Source: Methylobacterium sp. DB0501 (GTDB taxonomy: Bacteria > Pseudomonadota > Alphaproteobacteria > Rhizobiales > Beijerinckiaceae). Taken from it: a DNA stretch of 64,000 nt. Location: positions 1 to 64,000 of the forward strand of contig NZ_JAAKGV010000025.1 of the NCBI RefSeq assembly GCF_011043735.1, written 5' to 3'. Position numbers and translations under genes: made by a program. The notes below the pieces were generated by a model. That model did not search any database and had not been told where the DNA came from. It saw only the letters and a list, made by a program, of their open reading frames with translations. Of the stretch, positions 8,341 to 16,571 are shown piece after piece; the stretch's first letter is position 1, and every line of letters begins with the position of its first letter.

Positions 8341-8652
8341 GTGCTGAAGACCGTGATGCTGGCCGCTGGCCTGATCCTGGGGGGCGTTGCCGCCATACCG
8401 CAGGGTGCCACCGCCGCTCCCATGACCGAGACTGCCGCCGCACCCGACGTGTCCGCGGTTCCGACCGCCTGGGCCCAGTACGGCTATTACGGCCGCCACC
8501 GCCACTGGGGACCGCGCCACGGCTATTACGGCCATCGTCGCCATTTCGGGCCGCGCTACGGCTTCGGCGGCCCGCGCCACTGGGGTGGGCGGCACTGGGG
8601 CCACCACCGCGGCTGGGGCCACGGCCCGCGCGGCTATTACCGCGGCTTCTGA
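8341..8652 (+). CDS. Small secreted His/Gly/Tyr-rich protein
   Basis: 103 aa from GTG 8341 (GAGGGA upstream); ATG 8356 is an alternative. An N-terminal hydrophobic segment (about residues 5-25, ending AAIPQGATA) looks like a Sec signal. From about residue 47 the mature part is a run of GYYG, RHRHWGP, RHWGG and GHHRGW blocks with about ten His and many Gly, Arg and Tyr. Such low-complexity exported proteins are common in methylobacteria and related rhizobiales; function unknown. The His clusters could bind metals (inference). A terminator follows directly. Confidence 0.7.
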   Translation: MLKTVMLAAGLILGGVAAIPQGATAAPMTETAAAPDVSAVPTAWAQYGYYGRHRHWGPRHGYYGHRRHFGPRYGFGGPRHWGGRHWGHHRGWGHGPRGYYRGF

Positions 8653-8665
8653 CGCCGATCAGGAC

Positions 8666-8689
8666 CGGCCGCCCCGGATGGGGCGGCCG
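8666..8689 (+). terminator. Hairpin terminator after His-rich protein
   Basis: A perfect 10-bp stem, CGGCCGCCCC with GGGGCGGCCG, around a 4-nt loop, 13 bp after the stop codon. No long T-run follows. Confidence 0.65.
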
Positions 8690-8811
8690 TGCCATAGTCT
8701 CGCCTCATCTATGACCTTGGCTGTACAAGCTTGGCCGTTCCGGCGGCCGGGCTTGGCTCATGGTGGGTCCGCACGATCGGCGGGTCCGCCCCACAACCAA
8801 GGGGAACCGGA

Positions 8812-9006
8812 ATGCTGCACACTCTCGCGGAGCGCCGCCGGCGCATCGAAGCCCAGCTCCAGGAACACGAGCGGGTCCTGGCCGAGATCCGCTCCTCGGC
8901 GGGCCTGGGCGCCAACAGCCGCGCCCTCCAGCTCCAGCATGCCCGCCTGATCTCGCAGGCGCGCACCGAACTCGCGTCGCTCGACGCCGAGGAGGCCAGC
9001 CTCTAG
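8812..9006 (+). CDS. Small coiled-coil protein, hypothetical
   Basis: 64 aa, strongly helical and charged (LAERRRRIEAQLQEHERVLA, later RTELASLDAEE), predicted here by eye as a coiled coil. No family recognised. Start at ATG 8812 is supported by AGGGGAA about 6 nt upstream. It lies alone between a terminator and a convergent NUDIX gene. Confidence 0.65.
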   Translation: MLHTLAERRRRIEAQLQEHERVLAEIRSSAGLGANSRALQLQHARLISQARTELASLDAEEASL

Positions 9007-9034
9007 CGGCCGGCGAAACTCCGGTCCCGCGGCG

Positions 9035-9499
9035 TCACGCGGGACCCTCGAGGGCAGCGAGCGCCGCGTCGTAGAAGGCGACGACGTCCTCCGGATAAAT
9101 CCGCGCCGACGGCGCCGCCAGCTCGGCCCGCGACCACCATCGATGCTCCGCGACGACCTCGACCTCGTCGGGCGTCCAGCCGTCGCGGGAGAGGGGATCG
9201 GTCCCGGCCCGCACCGCGAAGAAGCGCTCCCGCGCGCCGACCCACTCGCCGTCCATCAACTGCATGCTGAACAGACGCTCGCCGATCTCGGGGGCGGCCG
9301 CGGGGCAGGTGAGGCCGGTCTCCTCCCGCAACTCCCGGATCGCCGCCTCCAAAAAGCTCTCGCCCGGCTCGACGGCCCCGCCCGGCATCGCCCAATGCTC
9401 GCTGCCGGCGAGGGCTCCGGAGCGGAAGACGAAGCGGAACAGCAGCAGCAGGCCCTCGCCGTCGAGGACGATGAGCCGGGAAGCGGGGCGCTCGCGCAT
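9035..9499 (-). CDS. NUDIX hydrolase
   Basis: 154 aa. The NUDIX box GX5EX7REUXEEXGU is complete: GAVEPGE, then seven residues, then RELREETGL (about residues 41-63). The Glu residues bind Mg2+ for hydrolysis of a nucleoside diphosphate linked to X. Substrate cannot be read from sequence. It starts 7 bp after the stop of the ABC permease upstream, so it is the last gene of the large minus-strand operon; in that context a nucleotide-sugar or a related diphosphate is a possible substrate (inference). Confidence 0.9.
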   Translation of the reverse strand: MRERPASRLIVLDGEGLLLLFRFVFRSGALAGSEHWAMPGGAVEPGESFLEAAIRELREETGLTCPAAAPEIGERLFSMQLMDGEWVGARERFFAVRAGTDPLSRDGWTPDEVEVVAEHRWWSRAELAAPSARIYPEDVVAFYDAALAALEGPA

Positions 9500-9506
9500 G
9501 CGTCCG

Positions 9507-10673
9507 CTAATGGTAGGGATCAGCCGCGTCGCGCAGGCCGTCGCCGAGGAAGTTGAAGGCCAGCACCACGATCACGACCGGCAGGATCGGCGCCAGCAGC
9601 CATGGATGGAGTTGCACCGCCGCGAGGTTCTGCGCCTCGTTCAGGAGCACGCCCCAGCTCGTCACCGGCGGGCGCAGGCCGAGGCCTAAGAACGACAGGG
9701 CGGTCTCGCCGAGGATCATCGAGGGGATCGACAGGGTCGCCGAGGCGATCAGGTGGCTCATGAAGTTCGGGATCAGGTGACGGGCGATGATCCGGCTCTT
9801 CGAGGCCCCCATCAGCTCGGCGGCGCGGACGTAATCCTCCTCCCGGAGCGCCAGGAGCTTCGAGCGCACCGCCCGGGCGAGGCCCGGCCAGTCGAGGAGG
9901 CCGAGGATCAGCGTGATGCCGAAGAAGACCAGGATCGGGCTCCAGTTCGGCGGCAGGGCCGCCGAGAGCGCGAGCCAGAGCGGCAATTCGGGCAGCGAGC
10001 GCAGGATCTCGATCACGCGCTGGATCACGTTGTCGACCCAGCCGCCGAGATAGCCGGCGAGCCCGCCGAAGAACAACCCGAGGGCGAAGGAGACCGCGAT
10101 GCCGACGAGGCCGACGGTGAGCGAGATCCGCGTGCCCGAGACGATCCGCGAGAGGAGATCGCGCCCGAGCCGGTCGGTGCCGAGCAGGAACATCGTCCCG
10201 TTCTCCGGCGGGCAGACCAGGTGCCAGTCGGTGTCGACGAGGCCCCAGAAGGCGTAACCTTCGCCGCGGCAGAAGAAGCGCAGGGGCTGCACCTTCGAGC
10301 GGTCGACCGTGTAGTCGCGGTGGAAGGTCTCGATGTTGAAGGTGAAGTGGTAGGGATGAGTGTAGGGCCCGACGAAGCGGCCCTCGTGGAACAGGTGGAT
10401 CGATTGCGGCGGCGCGTACAGGTAGTCGCCGTGGCGCTTGGCCGGATTGTAGGGCGCGATCACCTCGACGAACGGGATCAGCGCGTAGAAGGCGATCAGA
10501 ATCAGCCCCGCCGCCACCGCGACCCGGTGCTTGCGGAACTTCCACCAGGTGAGGCGCCAGGACGAGGCGCGGTCGACGGCGCTGCCCTCCGCCCCGACCG
10601 GCTCGGTGCGGCCGGGATCGAACGGCGCGGCGTCGACGAAGTGGTGCGGCCGGTCGCGCAACTCCAGGCTCAT
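9507..10673 (-). CDS. ABC transporter permease, oligopeptide type (DppC/YejE-like)
   Basis: 388 aa. One transmembrane helix near residues 50-70 is followed by a periplasmic loop of about 100 residues and a five-helix core with the EAA-type motif EEDYVRAAELMGASKSRIIARH. The pattern GTDRLGRDLLSRIVSGTRISL is diagnostic for DppC-like permeases. Long periplasmic inserts are typical of the YejE and microcin C importer branch. Its ATG overlaps the stop of the preceding permease (ATGA), so both subunits are translated together. It forms the membrane channel with the gene upstream. Confidence 0.9.
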   Translation of the reverse strand: MSLELRDRPHHFVDAAPFDPGRTEPVGAEGSAVDRASSWRLTWWKFRKHRVAVAAGLILIAFYALIPFVEVIAPYNPAKRHGDYLYAPPQSIHLFHEGRFVGPYTHPYHFTFNIETFHRDYTVDRSKVQPLRFFCRGEGYAFWGLVDTDWHLVCPPENGTMFLLGTDRLGRDLLSRIVSGTRISLTVGLVGIAVSFALGLFFGGLAGYLGGWVDNVIQRVIEILRSLPELPLWLALSAALPPNWSPILVFFGITLILGLLDWPGLARAVRSKLLALREEDYVRAAELMGASKSRIIARHLIPNFMSHLIASATLSIPSMILGETALSFLGLGLRPPVTSWGVLLNEAQNLAAVQLHPWLLAPILPVVIVVLAFNFLGDGLRDAADPYH

Positions 10674-11695
10674 CGGCCACTTCCCCCGAGACGGATGCGC
10701 GGATCGAGCCAGGCGAGCAGCAGATCGGAGATCAGCATGCCGATCACCGTTAGCATCGCCACGAACATCAGGATAAAGCCGGCCAGGAACTGGTCCTGGC
10801 TCTTGAGGGCGGCGAGCAGGATCGGCCCGACGGTCGGCAGGCTGAGCACCAGCGACACCAGCACCGAGCCCGAGATGAGGTGGGGCAGGAGGTTGCCGAT
10901 ATCGGCGATGAACGGGTTCAGGGACATCCGGAACGGGTATTTCAGCAAGGCCCGGGTCGGCGGCAGGCCCTTGGCGCGGGCGGTAACGACGTATTGCTTG
11001 CCCAGTTCGTCGAGGAGGTTGGCGCGCATCCGCCGGATCATCGCGGCGGTGCCGCCCAGCCCGATCACCAGGGTCGGGACGACGAGGTGGGCGAGCAGCG
11101 AGCGCACCTTCTCCCAGGTCCAGGGCAGACCCGAATAGGCACTGTCGTAGAGCCCGCCGATCGACACCCCGAACCAGCGGTTGGCGTAGAACAGCATCAC
11201 CAGCGCCAGCAGGAAGGACGGGGTGGCAAGGCCGATATAGCCGATGAAGGTCGCGATGTAGTCGCCGATCGAGTATTGGCGCGTCGCCGAGTAGATGGCG
11301 ATCGGGATCGACAGCAGATGGACGAAGATCACCACCGCGAGGTTGACGACCAGGGTCAGCCACAGCGCGTCGCCGACCACCTCGCGCACCGGGCGGTCGT
11401 ACTCGAACGACCAGCCCCAATTGCCCTGGATCAGGCCGTTGAAGGCGCCTTCGGGATTGGGCCATAACCCGATCCACCGCAGGTACTGCTCCCAGACCGG
11501 ACGGTCGAGGCCGTATTGCTGCATCAGGAATTGCGCCTTGGCGACCGAGGCCGCCTCGCCCTGCGAGCGCAATTCCGCGATCTGGTTGGTGAGGAAGTCA
11601 CCCGGCGGCAGCTTGATGATGACGAAGACCAGGGCGGAGATGATGAGCAGCGTGACCGCCATGGTGAGGACGCGGCGGGCGAGGTAGCGGATCAC
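10670..11695 (-). CDS. ABC transporter permease, oligopeptide type (DppB/YejB-like)
   Basis: 341 aa. The opening VIRYLARRVLTMAVTLLIIS followed by a polar segment and a core of about five helices is the DppB pattern. An EAA-like loop is seen in QYVVTARAKGLPPTRALLKY. The GTG start overlaps the TGA of the binding-protein gene (GTGA). The extended segment after helix 1 (IAELRSQGEAASVAKAQFLM) is characteristic of the family that handles large or modified peptides and opine-like compounds (family knowledge). It pairs with the second permease and the fused ATPase of this operon. Confidence 0.9.
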   Translation of the reverse strand: MIRYLARRVLTMAVTLLIISALVFVIIKLPPGDFLTNQIAELRSQGEAASVAKAQFLMQQYGLDRPVWEQYLRWIGLWPNPEGAFNGLIQGNWGWSFEYDRPVREVVGDALWLTLVVNLAVVIFVHLLSIPIAIYSATRQYSIGDYIATFIGYIGLATPSFLLALVMLFYANRWFGVSIGGLYDSAYSGLPWTWEKVRSLLAHLVVPTLVIGLGGTAAMIRRMRANLLDELGKQYVVTARAKGLPPTRALLKYPFRMSLNPFIADIGNLLPHLISGSVLVSLVLSLPTVGPILLAALKSQDQFLAGFILMFVAMLTVIGMLISDLLLAWLDPRIRLGGSGR

Positions 11696-13797
11696 CGCGA
11701 CGCCTCCTTCGGGTTCGGGCCCCAGAAGAACTGGTCCATGCGGTAGATCCCGATCAAGGCCGTCGGCTTCCAGCTGTAGATCTGCTTGTCCGGCACATTG
11801 AGAAGGCGGGTCTTGGCCACGACAGGCTGGAGCGCGCCCGAGACGGTGCCGATCACCCACTGGTTCTCGGCGCGGTTCTGCAGCATCTCGCCCCAGATCT
11901 TCGCCTGCACGGCATTGTCGGCGGTGGCCATCCAGCGGGCGTTGAGGTCGATCAGCACCTTCGCTTCGGGCATGTCGCAGGGCTCGCCCTCCTTGCCCCG
12001 CGTCTCGACGTACTGTCCCCATTTCGGCCAGGCATAGGTGTCCTGGTGGACCGGAGCGAGCTCGTCGGGCGACATCTCGGCCGTCGGCATCGCGAGGTCG
12101 AGGCCTTGGGCGGCCACCATCACGGCGGCCCCCGAATAGGCGCGGTTGCGCAGGACCGTGCGGTCCTGCGGCTTGACGAACAGCTTGACGCCGACCTCGC
12201 GCCAGAACTCGGAGACGAGGGTGAGGCCGTCGGTGAGCATGCTGCTCTCGCCGTCGGTCTCGACCACGATCTCGAGCTCGCGCCCATCGGGCAGGAGGCG
12301 GATGCCGGCGCCGTTGCGTTGCGTCAGCCCGATCTCGTCGAGGAGGCGGGAGGCCTCGGCCGGATCGTAGCCGGCATAGAGCGTGCGGTATTCCGGCTTG
12401 TAGAGCGGGCTCTTCTCGACGACCGTGTCGTTGCCCTCGGTGCCCAGCCCGAACAGCAGGGCGTTGTTGAGGGTGCGCCGGTCGATGGCGAGCGACAGGG
12501 CGCGGCGGTAGCGCAGGTCGCGGTTGAGCTTGCGCCAGACCGGGTCGGTCACCGTGAGGTTCGGGTAGAGCGCCAGTTCCGAGCCGCGGGCGGTGGGCCA
12601 GAGATGGGTGCGGTAGCCCTTGGCGCGCTCGCCCTCGCGCAGGATCGGGATGTCCTCCATGTTGAGGCCGCGGAACAGCAGGTCGGCCTCGCCGGCATTG
12701 GCCTTGGCGGCGAGGAGCCCGCCCGCCGCCACGTCCATCAGGACCTTGTCGATGTAGGGCAGCTGCTGCCCGTTGGCGTCGACCCGATGGTAATAGGGGT
12801 TGCGCGCGAAGACGAAGCGGGCCGCCGGTGCGGTGTTCGTCACGCGCCAGGGCTGGAGCGTCGGCAGGTCCGGGTTGGTCTGCTCGAACATCGCGTCGAG
12901 CCGGTTGTGGAGCGCCGCCCAGCCCTTGACCTTGGCCTGCTTCACCAGCGGCTCGATCTCGGCCTTCGGGGTGTAGCGCGGATTGAACTTCTTCAGGTAA
13001 TGGGCCGGCCGGTAGATGAACGGATCGCGCGGGGAGGCGAGTTCTGGCAGGAAACGGGGATTCGGCTTGTCCCAGGTGAAGCGGACGTGGAGCGGGTCCA
13101 GCACCTCGAAGCGGGGCGGCTGCCCGTCGACCATCATGAATTCCGGCGGGCCGGACGGGCTCAGGTCCTTGTTGAGGGCGACGTCCTCCCACCAGTAGCG
13201 GATATCCTCCGCCGTGAAGGGCTGGCCGTCGGACCAGCGATGGCCCTCGCGCAAGGTGAAAGTGTAGATGCGGTCGCCGTCCGCCTCGAACTTTTCGAGA
13301 ATATCGGCTTTGAGCGCCAAGCTCTCGTCGTAGCCGACGAGGCGGGTGTAGCTGTAGGTCGAGATGTAGCGGATGTCGCGCGCCTTCGCGACCAGCGTGA
13401 CGATGTCGCCGCCGGGCTTGCCGATCTGGCGGCCGTGGGCGGTGGACTCGACGACCAGGGGTTGCTTGGGCAGGCGGTCGGAGGGGGATTCGGCGAGGGC
13501 AGGGGAGACGAGCAGCGGAAGCAGAATGGACAGAACGGCGCCGCGCCACCAACCCTCCCCCGACGGAACTCGGGCTTGCCCGAGTTCCGCATCCACGAAC
13601 CCGAGTCGGGAAAGCCCGACTTGGGACGGGAGAGGGGCCGCCGCGTCCGGATAGGACCGGAACGTTCTGAAGACCGCTCTCCGGATCGGCGTCGCGCTGC
13701 CCCTCTCCCGCCCCGCATCCGCGGGGCACCCCGCCCCGCAGAGCGGGGAGGGTGCAACAGCCGTCGCGGGTGTGAAACGGCTTCCGAGCCAGGTCAT
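11692..13797 (-). CDS. ABC transporter substrate-binding protein family 5, with embedded palindromic element
   Basis: 701 aa from ATG 13797, whose ATGA overlap with the preceding gene supports this start. From about residue 103 it is a full SBP_bac_5 protein (for example QPFTAEDIRYWWED and DLRYRRALSLAIDRR), the periplasmic receptor of an oligopeptide-type importer. The signal-peptide core (AVLSILLPLLVSPALA) lies at residues 87-102 instead of near the N-terminus. Residues about 15-82 are encoded by a palindromic repeat (13552-13753). Removing it would join MTWLGSRFTPATAV to WWRGAVLSILL, an ordinary signal peptide. A GTG at residue 68, inside the element, might be used as an alternative start. 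Ligand unknown; operon context suggests a glycosylated or amino-sugar compound. Confidence 0.85.
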   Translation of the reverse strand: MTWLGSRFTPATAVAPSPLCGAGCPADAGRERGSATPIRRAVFRTFRSYPDAAAPLPSQVGLSRLGFVDAELGQARVPSGEGWWRGAVLSILLPLLVSPALAESPSDRLPKQPLVVESTAHGRQIGKPGGDIVTLVAKARDIRYISTYSYTRLVGYDESLALKADILEKFEADGDRIYTFTLREGHRWSDGQPFTAEDIRYWWEDVALNKDLSPSGPPEFMMVDGQPPRFEVLDPLHVRFTWDKPNPRFLPELASPRDPFIYRPAHYLKKFNPRYTPKAEIEPLVKQAKVKGWAALHNRLDAMFEQTNPDLPTLQPWRVTNTAPAARFVFARNPYYHRVDANGQQLPYIDKVLMDVAAGGLLAAKANAGEADLLFRGLNMEDIPILREGERAKGYRTHLWPTARGSELALYPNLTVTDPVWRKLNRDLRYRRALSLAIDRRTLNNALLFGLGTEGNDTVVEKSPLYKPEYRTLYAGYDPAEASRLLDEIGLTQRNGAGIRLLPDGRELEIVVETDGESSMLTDGLTLVSEFWREVGVKLFVKPQDRTVLRNRAYSGAAVMVAAQGLDLAMPTAEMSPDELAPVHQDTYAWPKWGQYVETRGKEGEPCDMPEAKVLIDLNARWMATADNAVQAKIWGEMLQNRAENQWVIGTVSGALQPVVAKTRLLNVPDKQIYSWKPTALIGIYRMDQFFWGPNPKEASR
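13552..13753. repeat. Palindromic repeat element, copy A (inside CDS)
   Basis: About 202 bp bounded by ACCCTCCCCC at the left and GGGGAGGGT at the right. Inside are a 9-bp hairpin (GAACTCGGG/CCCGAGTTC), the block GCGTCGCGCTGCCCCTCTCC shared with copy B, and GGGGAGAG-type inverted blocks. It falls in the N-terminal coding region of the ABC binding protein and is open in that frame. The two related copies (39318-39488 and 48686-48853) are intergenic. Confidence 0.8.
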
Positions 13798-14675
13798 GTC
13801 CCGTCCCTCCCGTGCAGGCGCACCCAGGTGAGGCGGGTGGGCGAGTAGCCGGTCGCGGCGTGCAGGTCGTCGAAGGCGTGGGTGGCGGCGATGACCGCGC
13901 GGGCGGCCGACGCCTCCGGGTCGTCGGGCCGATAGACGAATTCTCGGCCGTTGCGGCGCCAGCGCACCGGCTCGCCGGAGCGGGGCGCGGTCAGCATCGC
14001 GATGGTCGGGAAGGCGGGACCGCCATGGGCGTGGAGGCGGTGGGCCGCCGCGTCGTCGTCGAAGACCAGCCGCGTCAGGCCGCGCTCGCGGGCCTCCAGC
14101 ACCCGGCGGGCCTGGCTGATATGGTCGTCGAAGAAGCCCACCGCCCGGTCCGGGTCGAGCGGCGGCAGCCGCGCCGCCGACCAATCGCCGGCGTGGTAAT
14201 GGGCGCGCGGGTCGCGGTAGCGCAGGCCGGACAGGTCGGGATCGAAGCAGAAGATCTCGGCCTGCGGGCAGGCCTGGCGCATCACCCAGGTCGTCAGGCC
14301 GCGGAACACCCCCGATTCGACGATGACCGCCGGGTTGAGTGCCCGCATCAGCACGTAGAGCTGGAGCGCGCCGTTGAAGCCGTTGCCGCCGCGCTTCTGC
14401 GCCACGGGGGCCGAGGCGATCAGGTCCCAGAAGGTCGCGACCGTGGGCGCGGCGCCACCGGGCAGCGACAGGCCGGAGGCGGCGAGGTCGCGGTCGAGGC
14501 GTTCCGCCGCCGCCGCCATCAGCGCCTCGGTCTCGGGGCCGGAGAGGGGCCGGTGAGTCCAGTCCGACACCGCCGGGACGAGATCGTAGCCGAGCCGGTC
14601 GAACAGGCGGCCGAGGAAGCGGCGGCGCAGCCGCTCGAGGAGGGGGTGGGGACGGAGGGCGGCGCCGTGGGACAT
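13794..14675 (-). CDS. Methyltransferase-like Rossmann protein (CmcI/FkbM-like), function uncertain
   Basis: 293 aa. The segment VIVESGVFRGLTTWVMRQAC followed by AEIFCFDPD looks like the SAM-binding motif I and motif II of a class I methyltransferase, in the style of CmcI-like proteins. A later DRAVGFFDDHI resembles the post-core motif. A TTG at 14681 would add two residues. It is flanked by ABC transporter genes in the same operon: 18 bp after the ATPase and overlapping the binding protein by 4 bp. Plausible role: methylating or hydroxylating a sugar or small molecule handled by this operon (inference). Confidence 0.6.
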   Translation of the reverse strand: MSHGAALRPHPLLERLRRRFLGRLFDRLGYDLVPAVSDWTHRPLSGPETEALMAAAAERLDRDLAASGLSLPGGAAPTVATFWDLIASAPVAQKRGGNGFNGALQLYVLMRALNPAVIVESGVFRGLTTWVMRQACPQAEIFCFDPDLSGLRYRDPRAHYHAGDWSAARLPPLDPDRAVGFFDDHISQARRVLEARERGLTRLVFDDDAAAHRLHAHGGPAFPTIAMLTAPRSGEPVRWRRNGREFVYRPDDPEASAARAVIAATHAFDDLHAATGYSPTRLTWVRLHGRDGT

Positions 14676-14693
14676 CGTCAACTCATGGGAAGG

Positions 14694-16571
14694 TCAGGCG
14701 GCCCGGCCCATGGCCGGGCGCGAGACCCGGACGCGATGGCCGGGCTCGATCTCGGTCATGGCGCCTGCCGCGCCGGGGTCAAGACGGAACGGTTCGGGCC
14801 AGCTCGCCGGGTCGGAGAAGCGGTCGCTCATCAGGAGCTTCAGGTCGAGGGGGTGGTCGAGGTCGGGCTCGGGCACGGCGGCGAGCAGCGCCCGCGTGTA
14901 GGGATGGGCCGGGTTGCGGAACAGGGCCTCCTTCGGCGCCTCCTCGACGATGTAGCCCCGGCACATCACCGCGATCGTGTCGGCGATGTAGTCGACCACC
15001 GCGAGGTTGTGGGACACGAACAGGTAGGAGACGCCGAGGCTCGCCTGCAGGTCCTTCAGCAGGTTGAGCACCTGGGCCTGGACCGACACGTCGAGCGCCG
15101 AGACCGGCTCGTCGCAGAGCAGGACGCGAGGCTTGAGGGCGAGCGCCCGGGCGATGCCGAGGCGCTGGCGCTGGCCGCCCGAGAAAGCATGGGGATAGCG
15201 CCGCAGGGACGACTGATCGAGCCCGACCATGTCGAGGAGTTCCTTGGCGCGCTCGTAGCGCTCGTCGGCAGTGCCGACGCCGTGGATGCGCAGGGGCTCG
15301 GTCAAGAGCTCGTAGACCGTCATCCGCGGGTTGAGCGACGAGAACGGGTCCTGGAACACGAACTGCACCGCGCGGCGGAAATCCTTCAGTTCCCGGTCCT
15401 TGAGGGCGAAGACGTCGCGGGGCCCGCGTCCCGAGCCGTCGTCGAAGGTCACGGTGCCGGCATCGGGCCGCAGCGCCCGCATCACGACCTTCGAGAGCGT
15501 GGTCTTGCCGCAGCCCGATTCGCCGACGAGGCCGAGCGTCCGGCCCGGATGCAGGCTGAGCGACACGCCGTTGACGGCGTTGATGGTCCGGGTCTTCCCC
15601 TTGAACCAGCCCGAGCGCAGCGTGAAGGACTTGCGCACCCCCTCGATGGCCAGGAGCGGCCCGGCTGGATCGGGCCGGTGCGGCTCGCTGGCCTTGCGGG
15701 CCAGCACCGCGCTCCTCACCTCGCGGATCGGGGTCAGGCGCTCGCCGGGCTCCATGTGGAAGCGCGGCACCGCCCGCATCAACGCCTTGAGGTAGGGGTG
15801 GCCGGGCCGGCGGAAGATGTCCTCGCGCGAGCCCGCCTCCATCACCCGGCCGCGATACATCACCACCACGTCGTCGGCCATGTTGGCCACCACGCCGAGA
15901 TCGTGGGTGATGAGCAGCATCGCCATGCCGGTCTCGGCCTGGAGGTCGCGCATCAGCTCCAGGATCTGGGCCTGGGTGGTGACGTCGAGCGCCGTCGTGG
16001 GCTCGTCGGCGATGAGGAGGGCGGGCTTGGTGATCAGCGCCATCGCGATCATCGCGCGCTGGCGCAGGCCCCCCGACAATTCGAACGGGTAGGTGACCAG
16101 CGCCCGCTTCGGATCCGGGAAGCCGACGCGCTCGAACACCTCGATCGCCCGGGCCTTCGCGGCGTCGGCCGAGACGTCGGCGTGGAGGCGCAGCGCCTCG
16201 GTGACCTGATCGCCCACGGTGTGGAGCGGCGACAGCGAGGTCATCGGCTCCTGGAAGATCATCGCGATCCGGCCGCCGCGCAGGGACTGCATCCGGGCGG
16301 AATCGGCCTTCAGCGCCGCGATGTCGGTGACGCCGCGGGGATTGGCGGGATCCGCGAGGCGGATATGGCCGCCGGTGATCCGCGCGACCTTGGGCAGGAT
16401 CTGGAGGATCGCCTGCGCGGTGACCGACTTGCCCGAGCCCGACTCGCCGACGAGGGCGACGGTGCGGCCCGCCGGCACGTCGAGGGACAGGCCGTCGACC
16501 GCGCGGAACGAGCCGGCATCGGTCGAGAAATCGACCGTCAGGTCGCGGATCGACAGGAGCGGTGCCGTCAT
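14694..16571 (-). CDS. Fused ABC transporter ATP-binding protein, DppD-DppF type (YejF-like)
   Basis: 625 aa with two complete ATPase domains. Domain 1 has Walker A GESGSGKS at 42-49; domain 2 has GESGCGKT near 350, with signature SGGQRQRLGIARALALKP and Walker B VLLCDEPVSALD. The end of domain 1 carries the oligopeptide ABC C-terminal motif (HPYLKALMRAVPRF). The first-domain signature LSGGLRQRAM is slightly divergent from LSGGQ, as in related dipeptide ATPases. It energises the two permeases downstream. Its ATG overlaps the stop of the deacetylase-like gene by 4 bp, which physically couples transport genes to the glycan genes. Confidence 0.93.
   Translation of the reverse strand: MTAPLLSIRDLTVDFSTDAGSFRAVDGLSLDVPAGRTVALVGESGSGKSVTAQAILQILPKVARITGGHIRLADPANPRGVTDIAALKADSARMQSLRGGRIAMIFQEPMTSLSPLHTVGDQVTEALRLHADVSADAAKARAIEVFERVGFPDPKRALVTYPFELSGGLRQRAMIAMALITKPALLIADEPTTALDVTTQAQILELMRDLQAETGMAMLLITHDLGVVANMADDVVVMYRGRVMEAGSREDIFRRPGHPYLKALMRAVPRFHMEPGERLTPIREVRSAVLARKASEPHRPDPAGPLLAIEGVRKSFTLRSGWFKGKTRTINAVNGVSLSLHPGRTLGLVGESGCGKTTLSKVVMRALRPDAGTVTFDDGSGRGPRDVFALKDRELKDFRRAVQFVFQDPFSSLNPRMTVYELLTEPLRIHGVGTADERYERAKELLDMVGLDQSSLRRYPHAFSGGQRQRLGIARALALKPRVLLCDEPVSALDVSVQAQVLNLLKDLQASLGVSYLFVSHNLAVVDYIADTIAVMCRGYIVEEAPKEALFRNPAHPYTRALLAAVPEPDLDHPLDLKLLMSDRFSDPASWPEPFRLDPGAAGAMTEIEPGHRVRVSRPAMGRAA

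Noticed and set aside
10670..13729. A 1019-residue minus-strand frame joining the binding protein region to the DppB permease
   Set aside because: Its upstream part is the binding protein in the wrong frame; the permease start is fixed by the GTGA overlap at 11695.
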